NCBI GenBank assembly: GCA_003116995.1
Contig: BDSL01000121.1
Coordinates: 1-64,000, forward strand
Direction: 5' to 3'
From: Yamagishiella unicocca
Lineage: Eukaryota > Chlorophyta > Chlorophyceae > Chlamydomonadales > Volvocaceae
Length of the DNA stretch: 64,000 nucleotides
A program made the position numbers and the translations under genes. Positions 54,601 through 64,000 of this stretch are shown here, piece by piece. Numbering within the stretch: position 1 is the first letter of the stretch; each line of letters starts with the position of its first letter. Below the pieces are notes generated by a model. It was not told the origin of the DNA. It saw nothing but the letters and a program-made list of their open reading frames with translations, and searched no databases.

Positions 54601-57101
54601 GGCAGGTGAATTAACCCTGTCGTACTCCGTGCAAAGACCCCGCCCCAAACCCCGCCCCAAACCCCACCCCAAACCCCACCCCAAACCCCAACCCCAACCC
54701 CAACCCCGCCCCCAACCCCGCCCCCTCCTCACGCCAGGTCAGCCCCGACCTAGGCACCACGTACTCCGACGTCATCGCCCTGCATGACGTGGCTGTGTAC
54801 GGCAGCCTGTGCGCCCTGGCCTCCCTGGACCGCTCCGAGCTGCGCACCCGCATCATCGCCAACATCGGCTTCCGGGAGGTGCTGGAGCTGGCGCCGGAGG
54901 TGGGGGGGGGTCGAGGAAGGGGGGGGGGTTTGAGGGAGACCCGTGGATGCCCGAAAAAACCGTGTGGGGGTGGGGGGGGGGGGGTATAAGGGAATCCGCG
55001 AATCCACGGTGTGGGGGGCAAGGGGGCTGGGGTGCTTTGGGGGCTGGCGGAGGAGGGGTGACGGAGGGAGGGGTGGTGTAGGGAGGGAGGGCGGAGGGAG
55101 GGGTGGTGGAAGGAGGGGTGACAGCGGGGGGGTTGAGGAGGGGTGAGGGAACGTGGGTACCGTCGTACCATTGTACGAAATAGGAGGGATGGTGTCAGGT
55201 GGTGCTGCTGGCTGCGCGTATGTTTGCTGCCCCCCCCTGGAGCAATGCGTGGTACCGGCTGTCCAAGCAGTCATGCCCGCGTCTCTGCTCCTCTGCTCCT
55301 TCCTCCACTTGCCCCTTGCCGGTGCAACCCGTTGTCAGCCCTCAATACACACACTCACACACCGCCGAACCCCCCTCCTCCTCCTCCTCCTCCTCCTCCC
55401 CCTCCTCCCCCCCCCTCCTGCGCCTCCCCAGATGCGTGAGCTGGTCCACGCCTTCTACAACAGCCAGTACGCGGCCGCCCTGCGCTGCCTGGAGGCGCTG
55501 AGGCCAGCACTGCTGCTGGACATGCACGTGGCGGAGGTGGGATGAAGGAGGGGGCGGAGCGGTTGCAAGGAAAACCCGTATACGAAAGGAAAACCGTTGG
55601 GCTGCAGGAGGGTCGTGGGGCGGGGTTGAGTGGGCCGGCAGGGAGTGTGGAGGTTGAGGGGATCTGGAAGTGGAGGGGCGAGCAACAGGGCACGGGATGG
55701 GAAGCCGGGGAGAGAGGCGGAGGGGGCAGGGGAAGCTGTGTTAGCCGATAGTCGGGGGCGCTGTTGGCCAGGCCTCTCCGCACAGTACATTCCGCTCCCA
55801 GCCTGACCCCCGCCCCCCCCCCCGCCTCCCCCTCCCGCTCCACACCCCCTACCCCCACCCGAAACACGCAGCACGTGCCTGCGCTGTACGCCGCCATCCG
55901 CCACCGCGCGCTGTGCCAGTACGTCCAGCCCTTCTCCTCCGTCAACCTGGCCACCATGGCGGTGGCATTCAACACCCCCGTGGGGTGAGCAAGGGGGGAG
56001 GGCGGGGGAAGAGGGGCGGGCGAACAGAAAACACACACACGCACACGCGGTATCGACCAGGCTGGGGGACGTCTCAATCCCACCTTGACCGTCCTCCCCC
56101 CTGCCCTCCAGCGACCTCGAGAAGCAGCTGGCGGGCCTTATCATGGACGGAGCCATCTCAGCGCGTATCGACTCAGCAACCAAGGTGAGCGTGTTGCGGG
56201 GACACCGTGGTTGGGGTAAAAGGAAGACCCGTGTACGAAAGAAAAACCGTGCTTGGGGTGGGGGGATGCGTCGTGGCGCCGGTGCATTGCCAAGCAGGAG
56301 GCATCCTCCCTCCACTCCATGCGAAACGCGTAAAAGCTCGCCGGCACCGTCCCTCTTAAGGCTCGTCGGCAACCCCTCTCCCTCCCCTGCCGGTGTGGTT
56401 TTTCATGCCCCTCCCCCTCCTCTGATTTCACCCTCCCCTCGTCTACCTTCGCCTCCTCCCCCCCCCAGGTGCTTTACGCCTCCAAGGCTGACGCCCGCGC
56501 CACCACCTTCGCCCGGGTCCTGGCTGCTGGTGAGGCCTACTGCCGCGACACAAGGGCGCTGCTGCTGCGAGCCAACCTGGTGCAACACGAGTTCATGCAG
56601 GTGGGGGGGGGTGCAGGTGGGGGGTTACAGAAAAGAACCGGTGCAGGTGGGGTGAGGGTAGCGAGGAAACCCGTGGTCCGCAGCTGCAGGTGGGGTGCCG
56701 GCTGCCGCTGGGGTTGCGGGGCACCGCAAACATGTACCTCGGATTTTGCCAGACGTCTGGATTTACGACACTTGGATGGAAGATTTTATCCGACATCCGC
56801 TATACAGCGCAGACCAAAACTGTTTCTGGATCCGCGTTTGCTGCGCACCCAAAACCGTAAATCCAACCCGAGCCCCTCCCGCCTGCCTTGCGGTGCTGCG
56901 TGGCTTCACCCTGCCCGGACCCTCTCTTCGCAAACCCACACGTACGCCGCCGCACAGTCCGGCCCCGGTGGCGGCCGCTCGAAGAAGGACCGGCTGGAGC
57001 GAGGACTGTACGACATGGGCGGCATGGGTGGCGGCGGCGGGCTGATGTACGGCATGGGTGGCATGGGTCTGGGCGGCATGGGGCGGTCCATGATGTTGTA
57101 G
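51618..57101 (+). CDS. CSN1: COP9 signalosome subunit 1
   Basis: Thirteen exons: 51,618-51,677; 51,786-51,908; 52,164-52,240; 52,640-52,706; 53,233-53,319; 53,587-53,712; 54,195-54,323; 54,738-54,899; 55,432-55,536; 55,872-55,984; 56,112-56,184; 56,469-56,600; 56,958-57,101, giving 465 residues, close to plant CSN1 length. Diagnostic blocks in order: DLEAYIANYTG, DRLLFIAERS, ALRIAHDELKK, KESIRMGHSDLGDWAYDRGD, YVRTRDYCTTSRHV, ASGLHLLHSRKYKAAARKF, YGSLCALASLDRSEL, the PCI region VHAFYNSQYAAALRCLEALR to ISARIDSATKVLYASKADAR, and RALLLRANLVQHEFM. CSN1 scaffolds the COP9 complex, which removes NEDD8 from cullins, in nucleus and cytoplasm. The intron after exon 2 uses a GC donor (AAG/GCAAGT). The C-terminal exon adds a Gly/Met-rich tail (GGMGGGGG, GGMGLGGMG) not typical of plants. 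Introns have G-runs after the donor and C-runs before the acceptor. Confidence 0.93.
53741..53770 (+). repeat. Intron repeat, GAGGAAAACCCGTG core
   Basis: GAGGAAAACCCGTGTGCGAG then GAGAAAGCC, shortly after the donor of CSN1 intron 6. Confidence 0.6.
54073..54110 (+). repeat. Intron repeat, GTTTGTCGGCCG core with C-run
   Basis: TCGGTTTGTCGGCCGTGGAT then TCGCGGGTTCTCTTATAACC, in the same CSN1 intron 6 as 53,741. Confidence 0.65.
54633..54722. repeat. C-rich CCCCAAA/CCCCAAC array
   Basis: About a dozen C4-R units (CCCCAAACCCCGC..., CCCCAACCCCAA) directly before the acceptor of CSN1 exon 8. Telomere-like in look, but not the TTTTAGGG repeat expected for these algae. Could form i-motif or G-quadruplex structures. 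Confidence 0.8.
54931..55010 (-). repeat. Complete composite intron repeat (reverse orientation)
   Basis: GAGGGAGACCCGTGGATGCC and AAAAAACCGTG, a G-run, then GTATAAGGGAATCCGCGAAT and CCACGG. The last part is the reverse complement of the CCGTGGATTCGCGG...TTATA core. Shows both cores belong to one element. Confidence 0.65.
55567..55600 (+). repeat. Intron repeat, GGAAAACCCGTATACG core
   Basis: AAGGAAAACCCGTATACGAA then AGGAAAACCGTTGG, after the donor of CSN1 intron 9. Confidence 0.6.
56221..56250 (+). repeat. Intron repeat, GGAAGACCCGTGTACG core
   Basis: AGGAAGACCCGTGTACGAAA then GAAAAACCGT, after the donor of CSN1 intron 11. Confidence 0.6.
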
Positions 57102-59054
57102 GCAGCCGCCGCTGACCTCATCCATAAGGCCTTCCCGCGCTGGCGGCTGGTCGCTGCTGTTTGTGGATCCCAGCGGCAGCGCTCCGCTAGGTACGTGGAG
57201 GCTGCCAGGATATCGATGGAGGTGTTCAGGAGGGCCTTATGGATGTGTGCGGGTTCGCCCGCCGTGGGTGGGAGGTTCCGCAGGAGTGTGCAGATGAGGG
57301 ATTTGTTGGAGAGGATGGACTGTGACAGCGGAGATGGAAGGGAGGCAGGGAGGCGGCGATGGCGTATGCAAGAGGGCTGGACTTGTTGGGGAAGGCTGGA
57401 CAGACTGTCGTACGTCTGGACCCATTTTTCCGTGCATTGTGGACGCCTGGCTTGGCGCCTGGCTGCGGAGCGCCTCCCATAGCCGGCTGCGAACGCAGGA
57501 CAGGACCGGGGCTGGCAGCGCACGAGGTGCCAGGGAGGGCACGCTACGCCGCCTTCCAAGGCTACGCTGCCTTCCAAGGCCTTCTGTTGGGTCTTAACGT
57601 GTTGGAATTCCCCCCCGACCGCCTCTCCGCGGGCATCAATCCATGACCTTTCAATCGCATTTGAATCCGACATCCACGTCCAGGATCTTTGTCGCTGTGG
57701 CTCGATCGCAATACAAACGGTTGCTGCGGTGGCGTCCACGACCACTTTCAGGTGGTCTGGATCGCCGCTGGCCCAGGCTGGCCCCTGTCAGCAGGCGAAG
57801 AAACTGACGCTGGTGTTTGAGCGTGAGCGACCGCATGGCGGCCAGCTGATGACACCCAGCGCACTTGAAAGCGTGGCGCGGCGAGGGAAGCAAAAGCCGC
57901 ACGGATGTGCGGTACTACAGCTGCGCGCTGGCCGCCTTGTCCACCAGACACATCCGGTTGCGGGAAACGCGCAGTGTTTCCCAAAATTCCAGGCAGCTAT
58001 ATCCGCGAGGTACCCTCACCTTCGTCATTGGAAGTTGCATTCTGCCACGGCGATCGTTGGGGTGGGGTCGTTCAATCGTCGCGCCACGCCTTCTCTTGGA
58101 GCTGGTCGCCGAAGTTGGTTCGTCTGGTATTACTGTTATTGCCCCAAAAGCTCAGCCTCCCTTGTTTCTATTGCAGAGAAGAACGCTTGCATACTAGCGG
58201 CCCCACTGTAACGATTACAACAACTAGCGCGCACAACAAGTCAGCCGCACGCCAGAAGTTGCAAGACTTGTGACAGCTCAAAAGTCTTGCGACACTTCAA
58301 CATCTACCGTGCATGCTATTATTGTGTTGAAACATTAAACCCTAAAGCGTTATACGGTTATTCACTCCGAAACCATTTGCCGGAACTGGGAAATGTCTGC
58401 CGCCGCCTAGCGACGCAGCGAGTCAACCCTGGCACGTATGGCACAGCCCACGGGCCCAGCATGCACTAATATGGCACACTGTTTGCCTTCTAGTCTGGAC
58501 CCCATCGTAATAAGTACTTCTGGTACTTCTACTTTTTGCGCAATACATGCGGATAAAACAGAAGGACAAATGGGATGTCTGGCATTTGGTTGTTTCCGCC
58601 TCCAGAGTCACAAGGGGCCATCGATCCTGATGGATCCTGCGCGGCTTGACGAGGCTTGACGAGGCCCAGGGTCCTTCGGAGTGACTTGCTGGCGGCCGGG
58701 CTCCCGACGTTGCGAGAATAACGCCAAAGATATCAATGGCACCACTGCAAAGCCCATTAGGGACGCAAAATGGCACGCCCGGACACGCGTCCCTTTAATC
58801 GACAAACTGCGCTCGAGGCAAGCAGGTAGAAATGACCTCCCTCCTTGCGTTGAACTTACAGGTTGTATGACATGGCTTGGGAAACGATGCCATGTTTTAC
58901 ATGGATCCGTTCGTACCAGCATCTAGGCAGCTGCGGCTGTCTGTGACTAATCGTTAACGAAGTGAACGAAGTTCGGCCGAAGGCGACAACTTTGTTAAAA
59001 GCCTCCGCCCATCTGCCGATTCATTGTAAAACATGCCCACATACAATACAAAGT
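57102..59054. other. CSN1 3' UTR and intergenic region before the chitinase
   Basis: The first TGTAA after the CSN1 stop is 58,207-58,211, suggesting a 3' UTR of about 1.1 kb. Between 57,180 and 57,650 frames on both strands look weakly protein-like, but no domain is recognisable. A second TGTAA lies at 59,025-59,029, just upstream of the chitinase ATG. Confidence 0.4.
58207..58211 (+). terminator. TGTAA polyadenylation word (CSN1)
   Basis: First TGTAA downstream of the CSN1 stop at 57,101. Confidence 0.4.
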
Positions 59055-62000
59055 ATGGACAGAGGCACACTGATTGTGCTTCTTGCCGCGGCCTGCGGTA
59101 TAGCTTTTAAAGCTCCACACGCGCGGGCTCAGGTGGCCACGACGGCCATTGATTCGGTTACAGGCCTGTACATACCTGGCTGGGCACACAATACAGGGTC
59201 CACTGTGAACTTTTTCAACACCTCGGACGTAAACCTGAATGGCGTCTCCCACATGTACTATGCATTCTTGTGGATTCGAGAGAACGATAACACCGTCTAT
59301 GATCCTTTTGGAAATCTGGTGAGGTATACCTTTGCGTGCGTTACGCGCCGCCGAAGAACGGAGCAAACAAAGCGGCCACCGCCGCCCCAAGTTCTCGCGT
59401 CTGTAGCGTTAACACATTTGAGGGGCCGGGCTGGCTGCTGCGACCGGTCACCACCAGGCTGTGCCACGCCCATTCTCCACATAGTTATATAATTCCTTAA
59501 CCAGCATTTTATCAGCATCTGCCCGTGCGGCCGCCTGCTGGCACTGATTTGTTTACATTTGCTGCTAACAATCACAAGCCCGTCCATCCGTCAATAACCA
59601 CGCATCCAGACCCCTAATGCTGCGTACCGTATCTCGTGCGGTTCGCTCTTACGCCTCATCAGCCCCTGCTGACGGCGCTCAAGTCCCGTTGGCCGGCTAC
59701 CAAGCTGCTCCTGTCAATCGGCGGGGGTGGCTTCAGCACCTCCATCTGGTCCGCCGCCGCCACCACCGGCCGCACCGCCTTCGTGAACAGCGCCATCGCC
59801 GCCATGAAGGCAGCCAACGCAGACGGCATCGACCGTGAGTTATTAGGGTTTCAGGGTCAGCCAACGCAGACGGCATCGACCGTGAGTTATTAGGGTTTCA
59901 GGGTCAGCGATGGAGGGGGGCGCACAGACAGCTAGCTAGCTAGGCAAACACAGGGAGCCCCTGGCTGGGGGCTGTCCTGGGAGCTGCGCAAAATCGCGCA
60001 CTCAAGCAAAAGAGCCTGCTGTCGTCAAGTAGGGTTGCGGTATCCTCTATGCTATAGGTACTCATCTTGTATGTACCACAGGCGCGCGCTGCGGCTGCAT
60101 CACTTTTGAACGCCCGCTGCCACCCTCGCCCTAGCTGCTTGCTTCCACCCCCCACTGGTCCGCCCGCAACGATCGATCCGCCCCACAACCGACCCTTACG
60201 TCCCCGCCCGTCTCCCCGCCCCAGTGGACTGGGAGTTCCCCGGGGCCTCCGACCGCACCGCCTTCACCAACCTGTGCGCTGCACTGCGGTCACGACTGGA
60301 CTCCGAGGCCGCCGCCGCCTCCCGCACCTACTGGCTCACCGCCGCCACACAGTCCATCGTGGCGGCGGGCACCTTCGACGGCTACAACCTGACGGCGCTC
60401 CGAAACACGGTCGACCTGTTCAACATCATGACGTGTGCGTGGGTGTAGGGGCATCAAAACCGTTGACGCGAAAAGGACAGGACAGTGTGCTTGGGTGTAG
60501 GGGGCGTATCGAAAACTGGGGCTGCTTTCGCCACGTACACACACCAGCCCGCCTCCGGCCCCCTGCATACCTGCTAATAACAAACCGCCGCGCGCCGCCG
60601 TCTGCCCAACGAGACGAGATTAAGTTGTCCAGCATGGAATTCCGAATAAGTGTCCCAAACGTCTTCTAGTCTGTCTTATTTGTCTGTGAAGTGCGTGCCG
60701 ACCTGCCTACGGGTTTTCTCTCGTCTCCACATGCAGATACGATGCACGACCCCTGCTACTGGGAGACACACACCAACTTCCACACCACCTGGACCGACTG
60801 CGTCAAGGCGCTGGACTTCTACATCAGCCGAGGTAGGTTCGTAGCGAGGGTATGCATGTGCGCGGATGGGGAGGGAGGGAGGGGCGGGGCGGCCGCAGGG
60901 GAAGGAGCGAGGGTGTGAGGGCAGCCCAGTGAGCGAAGGCAGCAGGTAGGCTCGCTCTTTCGCGTCTGTTTTTTTGAGTGGGTTGGCTCGTTGGCCGGCG
61001 GGGTGGAAGGGCGGCGGACCTACGGGCGGAGTACTGGCGCAAGCGATAAATCGAGCGATAGGTGAAGGGGTCGTCGCTTGGCTAGTTTGGATCGAGGGAC
61101 GGCGGGGCTGCTGCGACTAGGCGGCCCGGCGGCCGGCCGGGCGTTGGCGGCGGGATGGCGAGCGGTGGCGGCGGTGGCGCCGCCGCCGCCACCGCGTCCG
61201 CGTCTGCCAAGCGTTGGCGTTGTGTGGAGCCTTTGAGCCGCAAAGATGGCCTGATGAGGCAAGCTGCAGCAGCCCCCTGCGCACCTGAAAGCCATTCATC
61301 AGCTAGGCATCCCACGACTACCTCGGTCACCGCTCAACAGGCGTCCCCCGCACGCAGCTGGTTCTGGGCCTGGCCTTCTACGGTCACGTCTACACGCTGC
61401 TAGACGCCGCCGAGTACAAGCACCCCGCACCGAGTGTGGAGAGCAGGGACTGCTCCACAATGACCACGGTGGGTGGGTGGTCATCGGTGTGGAGCCTCAA
61501 ACGAACCCTTCCTCGAACCACGCAGTAGTGCGTCTTCTCCGCGCTCGGTTCACAACACACTTGTCTCCGCTATCTACCTATCTAGCTAGCTCGCGGTGAC
61601 CCTGCTGTCTATCTGCTGCACCTGCAGCTAGCTTGCCACCATTGTCGTACTACGCCTTAACGAAAAGGGCTTGCAAGTGGTTTCGGAGTGGATGATCATC
61701 CGCGTAGTTTCCAGGGTACGACACCCTCGCTCCTCCGGCCTTACTTTCTTGTGTGCTCTCATACATGTTGCTTGCTCCCGTGTTTGCAGCTCTGCACGCC
61801 GACGTAGCTGAAGAAGTTTAGCAAAAAAAGCTAAACAAAGGGCAATGCTGCGTGTATGTCTCTTTTCCGTGCAGGTGTCGTACCGTGGCATCATGCGCGA
61901 GTTGAACCTGTACGGCGGCGGCGTGTTCGTCAACGAGACGGAGCGCAGCGCGTATTACGTTCGGGACAAACGGTGGATTGGATTCGACACCTCCGAAACC

Positions 62001-64000
62001 ATGGCCATGAAGATCCAGGTGCCCGTGCCCGTTCGTAGTTAGATGGCTATATGTGTTTGATCCTGATTTGCCGTACCATTAAACATGCGAAAAGTCCAAA
62101 GCTGACTTGCGTGACTATTGCTTCCTTCTTCGTCGGCCTCCCACACAGCCCACGGCCCCCACCGCTTGCACCGATTCGTAGCTACAGTAGTTGCTCTTGC
62201 CGACCGACCTCCGCTCCATGCATTCCGCTTACTTGTTTGCTCCTCAGGGCGCACGCGACTACGGCGCCGGCGGCGTCATGATTTGGGACGCCTCCCTGGA
62301 TCTGCCGGACGGCTCACTGCTCCGATCCATCGCCTCCCGCCAGGCGCCGCCCATCAGGTCGGTGCGTGAGGGGGTCGTACGGAAACGTACGACACTCGTG
62401 GGGCAGCCGAGCTAGCCCGGCAGCAGGAGCTAGCATCGTCATCCACCGGAAGATGACGTTGCTTGGTGAACCACACTGCGTCCAACGCATCCATGAGCTG
62501 CGCAGCTATGATAGATAGGGGTAAAGACCCACCGACCCACCGACCCACCGACACGCTGACACGCTGACCCAGCAGGTCCTGCGGCGGCGGCTTCGCGGGC
62601 ACCGGCTCCTGCGCCAACACCTCCGAGTGCTGCTCCGAGTTCGGGTACTGCGGAACCGGGGAGCTGCACTGCGGGCCGAGGTGCAGGTGTGTTGGGGGGG
62701 GGGGGAGGGGTGCGCGAGGGTATTGGGAGTCGGTGAGGAAGAAGCCGGCGCACAGGCAGGGCTCCATACACACAGGCAGGCAGGGAGGGGTGCGCGAGGT
62801 TTCAGGGGTGGGGGTGTGAGGAGTGAGGAGTGAGGGGTGAGGGAATTTCGAGTTGGACAAAAAGTCAGTGACGGCTAGGACCGGTGTAATCGGCCTATCT
62901 AGTTCCAGTAGTGTTCCAGGTGAACCGGGTGGGTGAGCCGGCGAGTGGAAGTAAGGCCCTTTTCCACATGTAACGAACCGCCACTTCTGCCCCTAAATAT
63001 TGCCCCCTACACCTCCCTCCCTCCCCGCCACCTCCGCTGCTCGCTCCAGGAGTGGCCCCTGCATACAATATCCCTCGCCGCCGCCGCGTCCTCCCGCCCC
63101 TCCCCCAAACTGCGGCGGAGGCGTGGTGGGCTCGGCTGTGTGCGCCTCCATCACCGAATGCTGCTCGCTGGCAGGTGGGTGGGTGTGCGGCGGGCGCAGG
63201 GAGGGAACACATGGCCGTCGATCGATGTACACGTGTGATCATACATATGGGGGTTAAAAACTTGAAATGTTAGTGTCGTCATTGCTGCTGCTGTACCCTG
63301 CGCAGGCTGGTGCGGAACGGGCGAGGCGTGGTGTGGCGCCAACTGCGTGGGTGGGGCCTGCTGGTACAGGCCGAGCCCGCCGCCGCCGCCGCCCAGCCCG
63401 CCGCCCAAGCCGGCCCCTCCGCCGCCGCCCCCGGCGCCGTACGGATGCGGAGACGGCATGGTAGGCAACGGCACGTGCCCGTTTGCCGACCAGTGCTGCT
63501 CGACGTTCGGCTGGTGCGGTGAGTGCATAGCCGCTCTCATGCCTCCAGCTACCTACGCTGACGAGGTCCCGGTGCGACGCACGGCCCGCCGCACGCTAAT
63601 CTACGTTCTAGTTTGCTGTCCCAGCTAGCTGCATTCTAGCTAGCTAGGCTGCTGTTGCGCACTGCGAACTACACATCCCCTGCTGCCCCGCCCTTAGATC
63701 ATCTTAGGTGTACCGTAGTTCGCACGTGTTAGGAAGAAGGATACATCATTTGCATTTGCGATGCCTCGAATGACGTACGTGCTACTCCCGTTCACTCATT
63801 CGGTTTGTAAAACCAGCTAGCAGCAGCTGTATGTTCGTTCACCTCTCAAACCCGCCGCACCGAGACCACACCGTTATTCCGAACCAATCCGTCCAGGCGC
63901 GTCTGTGGACTACTGCGGCTACGGCTGCAAAGGTGGCCCCTGCCTGAACTCGCCGCCGCCCTCCCCTGGAGTGGTCGGGCCCATGTGCGGCGGCGGTGTG
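59055..64000 (+). CDS. Secreted GH18 chitinase with hevein-type chitin-binding domains (3' end beyond the window)
   Basis: ATG at 59,055 opens a signal peptide (MDRGTLIVLLAAACGIAF) and then the GH18 barrel. Exons: 59,055-59,318; 59,663-59,834; 60,225-60,434; 60,737-60,832; 61,341-61,468; 61,875-62,018; 62,248-62,357; 62,576-62,686; 63,050-63,174; 63,306-63,518; 63,897 on. Barrel landmarks: LYIPGWA, VSHMYYAFLW, KLLLSIGGGGFS, the catalytic DGIDLDWE formed across the exon 2/3 junction (Glu is the proton donor), FNIMTYTMHD, LVLGLAFYG and GGVMIWDASLD. After it come hevein domains with CCSEFGYCG, CCSLAGWCG and CCSTFGWCG, and the start of a fourth (CGGGV), joined by Pro-rich linkers such as SPPPPPPSPPPKPAP. 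It cleaves beta-1,4-N-acetylglucosamine polymers outside the cell. The role in the alga (wall, defence or prey) is open. Confidence 0.92.
59811..59904. repeat. 47-bp tandem duplication spanning a chitinase splice donor
   Basis: CAGCCAACGCAGACGGCATC...CAGGGT occurs twice in direct succession (59,811-59,857; 59,858-59,904). The unit holds the end of exon 2 (GCATCGACC) and its GTGAGT donor, so two identical donors lie 47 bp apart. Only the first keeps the DGIDLDWE frame. Confidence 0.95.

Noticed and set aside
54633..54722. Interstitial telomere
   Set aside because: Units are C4A3/C4A2/C4GC mixtures, not the TTTTAGGG-type repeat expected for these algae.
56906..57745. 279-codon open frame on the minus strand over the CSN1 end
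   Set aside because: Overlaps the CSN1 terminal exon; no recognised domain, and the part after 57,180 is only weakly protein-like.

Overview
The window is nuclear DNA of a eukaryote. The best fit is a chlorophycean (Volvocales/Chlamydomonas-type) green alga. Supporting signs are dense small exons with GT-AG (occasionally GC-AG) introns, TGTAA polyadenylation words, very GC-rich Ala/Gly/Pro-biased proteins, Ser-Pro-Pro linkers between hevein-type chitin-binding domains, and a plant-type MBD4-like glycosylase. Organism identity is inference; no rRNA or organelle marker is present.

Left part (1-38,789) is AT-richer, full of TACGTA/GCATGC words and long introns. It is occupied by one kind of gene on the minus strand: a secreted modular protein built from class 1-1 exons, where every internal exon starts and ends in phase 1. 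The best copy (gene B) runs 37,194 to about 13,286. In order it encodes a signal-peptide exon, two four-Cys modules, a WSC domain split over two exons, a jelly-roll (galactose-binding-like) domain, one four-Cys module, a second jelly-roll, then nine more four-Cys modules. About 13.07 kb carrying its 5' end (25,717-38,789) is present again at 1-13,068 as gene A, which runs off the left edge. Inside gene B a 763-bp tandem duplication (17,016-18,541) has left a truncated exon with a stop codon. Introns carry foldback elements, a CATA microsatellite and dispersed repeats.

At 38,789/38,790 the duplication stops and composition switches to GC-rich. The right part has compact genes: MBD4-like DNA glycosylase (minus, 42,900-39,219); a small unrecognised gene (plus, 43,494 to about 44,188); an R3H plus ankyrin-repeat protein with a huge low-complexity region (plus, about 44,472-49,842); COP9 signalosome subunit 1 (plus, 51,618-57,101, 13 exons); and a secreted GH18 chitinase with at least three hevein-type chitin-binding domains and the start of a fourth (plus, 59,055 to the window end, incomplete). 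A short repeat family recurs in many introns of these right-hand genes, and one member sits in a gene A/B intron.

The modular gene and the chitinase are extracellular/cell-wall functions. MBD4L (base excision repair), CSN1 (cullin deneddylation) and R3H-ANK (putative nucleic-acid binding) are intracellular. Nothing indicates an operon-like relation; MBD4L and the 43,494 gene are divergent and share a roughly 590-bp upstream region.
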